From Culex pipiens pallens (lineage: Eukaryota > Arthropoda > Insecta > Diptera > Culicidae), in contig NC_068938.1 in the NCBI RefSeq assembly GCF_016801865.2, forward strand, positions 110,062,141 to 110,126,140: 64,000 bases of DNA, read 5' to 3'. The notes below the pieces were generated by a model that did not search any database, was not told where the DNA came from, and saw only the letters and a program-made list of their open reading frames with translations. The first letter of the stretch is position 1. Each line of letters starts with the position of its first letter. A program made the translations under genes and the position numbers. Shown piece after piece: positions 57,617 to 64,000 of this stretch.

Positions 57617-58216
57617 TAGCATTAGCATTAGCATTTGGAGGACGCCCCACCACCGGAAGGCTCCACAACGCTTATACCACTGTTTGATGTGGTTGTATTA
57701 GACCCTCATCCGGAACAATAATCCAACACGGGAGATACAATGTCTTCATCTTTTGATGAGTGTGTAATACTACCCAGGGCATAAGGGGGTCCTGGCCGGG
57801 TCCAAGCTATTCTCAGGAATGGGAAGGATCGTTAGTAAACACCTATCTAAAGTGCGCAAGGACCCCTACGTCACCTTAGTGGTATAGATGTTTGTAGGGT
57901 GGTTTTGGACTCAATGTTAGTGTGAGAGATAGAACCCTAGGATACACCTCGAAAGGCATTGTGGGAGGGTTGTACCAGTATTACTAATTCCAGTCTAGGC
58001 TCACCAAGTCTCCATGGCCTAGTGGTAAGCATTTTTGCTTACCAATCCAAAGGACGGGGGTTCGAACCCCGCCTCCAGCGACTTTGATTTTTCGTTCATA
58101 TTCATCATTTCAAGTACTTCTATGTCCTTAACTTTCTCGATGGGAGCAGATAGGAATCGAACCCAGAACCATTCGCTTACAAAGCGAACACTGTAACCAT
58201 TCAGCCACAGCTGCTC
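57617..58216 (-). mobile_element. 600-bp tRNA-headed retroelement with 22-bp target-site duplication
   Basis: A 22-base sequence at 57595-57616 recurs at 58217-58238 with one mismatch. On the minus strand the insert begins GGAGCAGCTGTGGCTGAATG, a tRNA-like head (acceptor GGAGCAG/CTGCTCC, anticodon loop TTTGTAA, B box GGGTTCGATTCC), and ends in TGCTAA repeats. A second tRNA-like module with B box GGGTTCGAACCCC lies at about 58010-58080 in the opposite orientation. Confidence 0.75.
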
Positions 58217-58356
58217 CTAAACGGTTAGTTGGCAAAATACATGTATATTTGACTCACAATTCCACTCAAAGGGTGTTTTTCGGAATTGCAAAAAATGTTG
58301 TAAGCTACTCGTTGAAAAACTTGAATCTTCTTTTTGCAACTTGCTGCATAAACTAC

Positions 58357-58472
58357 TACCATCATCAGCGGTGACATCGGGTCTGGGGGGTGAGATTGGG
58401 TCATACAAAAATGCCGAAATTTGTATGACTCAATCTCACCCCCCAGACCCAATGTCACCCCTGATGACGGTA
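58357..58472. mobile_element. Near-perfect 116-bp hairpin MITE
   Basis: TACCATCATCAGCGGTGACA at the left and the near-complement ending TGATGACGGTA at the right, with GGGTCTGGGGGGTGAGATTG in the arm. Shares its core with 35501-35887. Confidence 0.75.
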
Positions 58473-58638
58473 TTTAAAGTATTTAAGTGACATTTAGTAA
58501 AAAGGAAAAGCTCTACAATCATTCAATAAACATTAAACATTAAAAACATTTTTTTTACGCAGGAAGAAAAGTCATTCAAACCAAGAAATAAAAAATAGCT
58601 ATGTGGTTCACTTGAAATATTTGTTTTTGTTTTGCTTT

Positions 58639-58774
58639 GGGACCATCCACAAACCACGTGGACACTTTTTTGGAAATGTAAACCCCCCTCCCCCCCTCCC
58701 ATCGTGAACAATTTCATACAAACCCAAGCCCCCCCCCCCCCCCTAAGGTATCCACGTGGTTTATGGATGGTCCC
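58639..58774. mobile_element. CCATCCA-type MITE with C-rich centre
   Basis: GGGACCATCCACAAACCACG and CGTGGTTTATGGATGGTCCC are inverted ends around C-runs. Confidence 0.75.
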
Positions 58775-60544
58775 TTAATTTGTTTAGGCAATTGATCTTA
58801 GTTTGCACAACATAACAATACCAACATAATGCCAAACCCTGCTGCAGCGAGTTGCATAAGAAGCCGAAACCAAACCGAAAACCATGGCTCCGCGCGGATC
58901 GTCAATCAATCGAAGCGCCGCCTAATTTCAGCGCACAGTTTGAGACATCCATCAATAGGCCCTTTTTGTGTGAGATGTGAAAGGTTATGCTCAGCGTGAA
59001 ACATCTCCAAGCGTGCCTAAAACCTCCCTATTCTTTTGCTTCACAGCTTTTTCTCTCTGCAACGGAGTTAAGTAATTAGTGGTTTTTGGGGTTGAAAATG
59101 AGCCGGTCATGAACCACGACTCGGAGCGTCCCTGAAACGTTGGACAACATCTTAAAGTGTGAAAGATTGCATGTATCACGATCGCTGTTGTTATCACAAT
59201 GCAGACATATTTTCGAGCATCACAAGCTTAGTGCCTCTTCTATGTAAAATCAAAAGTCTGGGTTTTCGGCCCCTTTTTAAACGTTAACAAATAATTGCTA
59301 CACTTATTATCACGCTCCAATTTTGGAAAAGGAAATATTTGTTCAGCACCTTGGTCTCGACCAAGCAAATCGATTGCAAGTGGTTGTTGGTTGTTGTTAT
59401 AAAATATTAAATGGTGTGCCGTTCGCATAATAGTCGATAAAAACGTCACGCTGCTGGCCGTTAAATAAAACACTGTTCTCTACTTTTAATTAAATTTGAC
59501 TCAATTGCGTTGGTCCTATTAAGTACCACCTCTCGCTAAAATGCTGGCAGCTCATCGCAGAACTGCGTTAACCTTCAATTAGCCAAAATATGGTTTGTGT
59601 TGGATTCATTTACTCTGGTAAACGCCATACGACCAGTTGACGGATAATCAGCAATGTTTCGCCATGCGAACGAAGCCGAAATGAGTGCAAAATTATCAAC
59701 TTTGAAATTCCCGTGACTGAAAACTCACTCAGAAAAAATATAACGCATTAGGTGCAACCAAAATCTTATATACAAATATAAAAAAATATTTTAAATAAAA
59801 AGTACATCTTCATATTTAATTTAATTTTTATCCTTTTTACTGTGTTTTCTACTGTTGTAAAAAACCGCACCATGAAGAGAGGGCCAGAAAATAAACCCCA
59901 AAAGCGTTGCGCGCCAAAAGTCACGGAAAACAAGGGGCGAAAATGTGCAAACTTATAAATTAAATCGTTGTCACGATCACTGTGAAGCAAGCAAGAAACT
60001 GAAAACACACACAACAAGAACATCAACCTCTCCTACACTTTTCAGCGGCGGCTTTCCGAAAACATTGCCGCAGCTCTTGCCTGTGTAAAGGATGATTGGT
60101 CACGATTACTTGGAAGTGCTTCGTCACAGATCGAGTGCTTGGGTTGTGACTAGAGCTTGCGAGGCTTGAAATTTGGGAACAATCAAAGCTCAAGAGAATT
60201 ATTTGAACCAAATTTCAGCACACTTTTTTCATTTTTAACAGCACTGCATAATTTATTGGGGACATATAATTGAACAACATTTTTATTTAATGGCTTGTTG
60301 ATAACTGACAGCCAATAAAAAAGATTTATTTACAGCAGAATTGTTGCCCCCCCGTACGACTTGATATTTATTTTTTAATCAACGAAATGGTTAAAAATAA
60401 ACTGCAACAATGTTGCCAAAGACACATAAATTTGCCCTGCAGATGACACGAGTTTCGACTGTTAATGTTCCATCCCAGATGGTGTGGGCAGCAATGAACA
60501 CTTGAAGAAATTGAATTGAAAAAAAAAAAATTGTTGCTGAAATT
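58775..60544. other. Apparently single-copy DNA without recognised gene
   Basis: No terminal repeats and no supported exon. Moderately complex sequence, possibly intronic or regulatory. Confidence 0.35.
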
Positions 60545-61079
60545 TAACTTTCGGTGGCTATATTTTGAAAACGGGGCCCTATATCAAAAAATCTTTAGAG
60601 TACTTTTCGATTGCAAATTCAATTTAACATAAAAAATTAGGTCAAAATTTTGTTTTGTATAAAATTTAAATTTATAAAAAAAATCACATTTTTTTAAATT
60701 ATAACTTGGCGGCAGAATTTTGGTCCATACTTCTCTATGGCTCAAAAGTTGTGGGTTTTTTGTCCCCTAAAACATATCACAAAAATCTCGAAGATAAAAA
60801 ATACGTATTTTGGGAAATTGATCTTTTGTGAGTTACTTAAAGTTAATTACACAAACGGCAAACAAAATTTTCGTGTACCTATTTTTTCAGAATATTCCTT
60901 AACAATACCTACAACTTTGCCAAAGACATGCCAAAATTGTATGGAGACTTGTATGGGTGAATAAATGACACAAAATAGCTTCTTTGGGCATAGAAAATGC
61001 CCCTACAAAGTTTGAGTCAACTAAAAATATTCAAAAACTAAAAATGATCGAAATCGGCGGATTTCGTAGAGAATTGCTC
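60545..61079. mobile_element. GAGCA-family single arm
   Basis: It matches the right arm of 53119-54802 (CTTTCGGTGGCTATATTTTG, GGCTCAAAAGTTGTGG) and ends GTAGAGAATTGCTC at 61079. Confidence 0.7.
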
Positions 61080-62217
61080 AGTTGCAAACCTGTCACAAGA
61101 TTTCAAGTTAAGTGTGAAAAAGTTCAACTTTTTGACACAAGGGCGGACATTTTTTTCGCTGGTGGTACGGTAAAAAGTTCAAAAATTTCATATAAAAAAA
61201 TGTTTGTTTTTTTTTATACCCGGATGTTACATGAGTGACAGGAATTAGAAAACATCATTCATCCTAACGAATAAAAATCTTTGAAGATCTGGCAGCTCTA
61301 TCTCAATTTTGTGTTTATTATATACTTTTTCTGCAGCAGGATTTTTTTGTAGGGGAAATATACCCATTTTAAGCCTAATAAGCGGTCGTGTTTGGATGAT
61401 GCTGGATAATCTATTTTCTGAAATTTACTAAGACTAAGTACACCAACGAGTAGAGCAACTTTTTGTGAACATTTCTGTTTATTTTCACTTTTATTAAAAG
61501 TTATGCTATTCCTTTTACAAGCATTTAGAAAAAAAAAAAATTTCCCAAATGCATTCTAATCAGTCGAGTGCATTGGGCCACGTCCATATTCCTCTTTTCA
61601 GCTTAGTTCTTTTTTTCTTCCAGCGCTCTTTTGGGTCTGCTTGGTGCTGCCAAAATTGAGGGAATTTTAAGCGAACACTCACGGAAAGTAGCATTTATAG
61701 AGAAAATTTCCTGGCATCACTGGCTTACTCCAACAGGCACTGCTGGTGGTGTTGGTGGCCACCCTTTGTTCTTTATTTGCCTTCTCTTTTCGCTCGGGTT
61801 TTTTCAGCCTTCGATTGGAATGGGTCGTCAAAATCCAAACGTCAAAAGACTTGGCGCGTTTGTTTTTTTGATGGCGCTTGCTAATTATTTACATGTTTCG
61901 GGATTATTTTTCAAGTGAGTGACTAACTAATGTGTAAAAGAACATGTTGCCGGTAGTTGGAAGACATTTTATGTCTTAAGCGCTTTGAAAACGTTAGCGC
62001 AAGTGAAAAGATATTGATGGCGACTTTCGTTAAGCAGTTAACCTCTCATCTTGCGTGTGGATGTGTGTGCCACCAAAATGATGAGAAATGGTCTTTCAAA
62101 AAAGAAATTATGATCAAAAGTGCATTAAATTTCATCTTTTTGGCCAGTAAATTGCACAAATTTAAGTGCTTACTTGAGGCGGAGCTGTTGCTGGTAAGTT
62201 TAAAGCCTAAATAGTAT
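61080..62217. other. Spacer with uncertain transposon remnants
   Basis: It has an AGGGGAAATATACCC end at about 61353 (family of 19711-19953) and a more complex block at about 61620-61920 that I cannot assign. The RTE element begins abruptly at 62218. Confidence 0.35.
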
Positions 62218-62422
62218 GGTCAGCGAACGACTGGACAACGCGTACCATAGGTACATTATGTTCCGTAGGTATAAAATAGACCCACCAAGTGGTCCTTTAG
62301 CCTCTTGTCCTGTAACTCCGATACCCTGGCCTCCCCGCGGTGCTGGCCGGGATACTAGTAACCATTGCAGAGATCGGGTAACCAACCCCCGGTGGAAACT
62401 TTGGTAGTATGCTGACAGGGTA
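62218..62422 (+). ncRNA. HDV-like self-cleaving ribozyme at the RTE 5' end
   Basis: All five helices of the HDV double pseudoknot can be placed: P1 GGTCAGC (62218-62224) with GCTGGCC (62342-62348); P2 TACCCTG (62322-62328) with CAGGGTA (62416-62422); P3 GCC (62329-62331) with GGT (62339-62341) around loop TCCCCGC; P1.1 from loop C residues with GG at 62349-62350; P4 ATACTA (62352-62357) with TAGTAT (62405-62410). J4/2 is GCTGA with the expected catalytic C at 62412. J1/2 is unusually long (97 bases). Predicted cleavage is just before G62218. HDV-like ribozymes at RTE 5' ends, including in mosquitoes, are established knowledge; activity here is inferred. Confidence 0.85.
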
Positions 62423-62576
62423 AGGGGGGCTCCACCCTCTTCGGAGGGTGTAGCTGTACCGTTAGGCTTCGAGACAAAAGCCCCCGTTACGGTGTCGAGA
62501 GAAAACCGCAGCTGGGTCCTGGAAGCTGCAAGGTGGCAGCCCCACCCCGAGACTAGGTATTCGCAGCCCTGGTTAG

Positions 62577-63605
62577 GCGGCATACCGAAGTAAATCACCA
62601 ACTCAGAAAAACGAAAGAAGAAATTCAGGACGGATTAATCGGCATCAGACCAGGCGATGTAAAAAGGACAACGATTGGAAACTCGGTACTTGGAACGTTC
62701 GAACTCTCCAAGATCCTGCACGTGCTGGCCTTCTTGCCCGGGAGCTGCACAAGCTGAACGTGCATGTGGCCGCCATCCAGGAAGTTCGATGGCCCGGTCA
62801 CGGAGAGCGAGAATTCACGGCGGTGGACCCCATCGCCAACACCTCTTTCAAGTACCACATCTACTACAGTGGCGGCGAAAAGGCGATGCACGGAGTCGGT
62901 TTCGTAGTGATTGGGGATCAGAAGAACCGAGTCATCAAGTGGAAGGTGGTGAATGACCGGATCTGCGTGTTGAGAATAAAGGGCAAATTCTTCAACTACA
63001 GTCTGATCAACATCTACGCTCCGACGAACGACAAGCCCGATGACGATAAAGACGCTTTCTACGAGCGTCTTGACAAGACCTATGGAGAGTGCCCAAGACA
63101 CGACGTAAAGATAGTCATCGGAGACGCAAACGCGCAGGTCGGAAGGGAAGCCTTCTTCCATCCTGTCATCGGCAAGGAGAGCCTTCATCCTCGCACGAAT
63201 GACAACGGCCTACGTTTGGTCAATTTCGCCGCAGCCAGAGGAATGGCTATCTGTAGCACCTTCTTTGCGCGCATGAACATTCGGAAGCACACCTGGCGAC
63301 ACCCGAATGGCGAATCGTGCACACAAATCGATCACGTTTTGGTGGATGGTCGACACTTCTCGGACGTGATGGACGTCCGATCGTACAGAGGACCGAACAT
63401 CGACTCTGATCACTTCCTGGTAGCGTGCAAGATCCGAGCTAGGCTGTCGAACGTGTTGACCCCGCGGACTGCGAGGATAGCGCGGTTGAACGTCCAGCGC
63501 CTCGCGAGCAGCGACGTTGCTGCAGAGTACAGTCGGAAGCTCGACGAGCGGATCAACGAGGACGCGCCTACGGGTAACCTGGACGAGCAATGGGGAGCCC
63601 TCTAG
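62577..63605 (+). CDS. RTE endonuclease ORF (APE-type), ends at an in-frame TAG
   Basis: An endonuclease of the EEP fold that nicks target DNA for target-primed reverse transcription. Open from 62577. Domain motifs in order: WKLGTWNVRTL (about 62676), AAIQEVRW with the metal-binding Glu at 62781, NIYAPTNDKP, VIGDANAQVG at about 63120 with Asp/Asn, TWRHPNG, QIDHVLVD, and SDHFLV near 63405 with the terminal Asp-His pair. There is no ATG in this frame upstream of WNVRTL, so initiation is non-AUG or the start is lost. TAG at 63603-63605 interrupts the frame, probably a former CAG or TGG codon. Confidence 0.85.
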   Translation, partial: AAYRSKSPTQKNERRNSGRINRHQTRRCKKDNDWKLGTWNVRTLQDPARAGLLARELHKLNVHVAAIQEVRWPGHGEREFTAVDPIANTSFKYHIYYSGGEKAMHGVGFVVIGDQKNRVIKWKVVNDRICVLRIKGKFFNYSLINIYAPTNDKPDDDKDAFYERLDKTYGECPRHDVKIVIGDANAQVGREAFFHPVIGKESLHPRTNDNGLRLVNFAAARGMAICSTFFARMNIRKHTWRHPNGESCTQIDHVLVDGRHFSDVMDVRSYRGPNIDSDHFLVACKIRARLSNVLTPRTARIARLNVQRLASSDVAAEYSRKLDERINEDAPTGNLDEQWGAL

Positions 63606-64000
63606 AGCATCGTCAACACAACGGCTACCGAAGTGATCGGCACGACCAGAGGACGCAAACCCAAAGGGTGGTTCGATGCGGAGTGCCAGCGAGTGACGGA
63701 CGAGAAGAACGAGGCCAGGAAGCGTATGCTCGTTAAGGGTACGCGCCGAAACTGTGAGCGATACAGTGAGTTGCGAAGAGCAGAGAAACGAATCCACCGC
63801 CGAAAAGAACGGGAGTACAACGAAACGGTACTTGCCGAAGCGGAAGCACAGTACAACGCGAACGATAAGCGGAGGTTTTACGCAACTGTCAACGGTGTAA
63901 GAAGGAAAACCACGCCTTCCCCTGTGATGTGCAACGACATGGAAGGCAACCTGTTGACAGACAAGACTGCGGTGGCGGCTAGGTGGAAGGAGCACTTCCA
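63606..64000 (+). CDS. Continuation of the RTE ORF after the in-frame stop (partial)
   Basis: The same frame stays open to the window end: KPKGWFDAECQRVTDEKNEA and VNGVRRKTTPSPVMCNDMEG are typical of the linker between endonuclease and reverse transcriptase in RTE elements. The reverse transcriptase itself is outside the window. With the stop, this copy is probably inactive. Confidence 0.75.

Larger units (their letters stand above)
62218..64000 (+). mobile_element. RTE-type LINE, 5' end to window edge
   Basis: The 5' end is marked by an HDV-like ribozyme at 62218, followed by a GC-rich leader and an apurinic-type endonuclease ORF like the RTE proteins often annotated as craniofacial development protein 2-like. 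The reverse transcriptase would lie beyond 64000. Confidence 0.8.

Noticed and set aside
58140..58216. Functional tRNA-Thr gene
   Set aside because: The acceptor and anticodon arms pair, but the T arm is imperfect and the sequence is the head of a 600-bp insert with a target-site duplication, so it is a SINE-type head.
61631..61918. 95-residue plus-strand protein with hydrophobic segments
   Set aside because: No recognised family, no splice or promoter support, and composition typical of chance open frames next to transposon debris.
63210..63995. 261-residue open frame on the minus strand
   Set aside because: It is the complement of the RTE endonuclease ORF, which has clear catalytic motifs on the plus strand.

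Overview
The window is animal, almost certainly mosquito, nuclear DNA and probably Culex. It is AT-rich and packed with nested transposable elements. It carries one multi-exon insect gene with short GT-AG introns, and its SINEs include a dimeric tRNA-derived type reminiscent of the Twin family described from Culex pipiens. No bacterial, viral or CRISPR content was seen.

Host gene. One protein-coding gene is recognisable: the dual-oxidase maturation factor (DUOXA; Drosophila moladietz/Nip) on the minus strand. Seven coding exons run from 15151 down to 6745 and splice into a 409-residue membrane protein that escorts DUOX to the cell surface. One intron uses a GC donor. Two further spliced exons at 25205-25296 and 21755-21786 lie upstream on the same strand. 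They can join in frame through an alternative acceptor at 15175, giving a possible longer N-terminus. The introns hold foldback elements, MITEs and an antisense retrotransposon. A decayed, intron-bearing gene remnant of unknown identity lies at about 2545-4735 (minus). A retroelement with a 14-bp target-site duplication splits it.

Retroelements. Two LINE-type elements carry an intact ORF1 (zinc-knuckle nucleic-acid-binding protein) and no ORF2: 2924-4564, whose ORF1 begins with a WW domain, and about 22100-24029. A CR1-like PHD-finger ORF1 with repeated 5' leader units is at about 40077-41450. At the right edge an RTE-type LINE begins at 62218 with a sequence that folds as an HDV-like self-cleaving ribozyme, followed by an endonuclease ORF that carries one in-frame stop and runs off the window. 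Several tRNA-derived SINEs are present.

DNA elements. There are four hAT-like elements with exact 8-bp duplications (17391-18210, 42508-44185, 44487-46438 and the foldback 51423-52965). Two very large palindromes share GAGCA ends and have 4-bp duplications (12291-13937, 53119-54802). There are pogo-like, GGGGTGA-type and other MITEs. One element family carries its own 163-164 bp satellite array (clearest copy 55150-56692). Many copies are nested, so relative insertion order can be read directly.

The most unusual items are the ribozyme at the RTE 5' end, the WW domain captured by a retrotransposon ORF1 that also carries a PPLP ligand motif, and the kilobase-scale palindromes lying in or near transcribed DNA. 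All gene calls rest on reading the sequence; no database search was possible.
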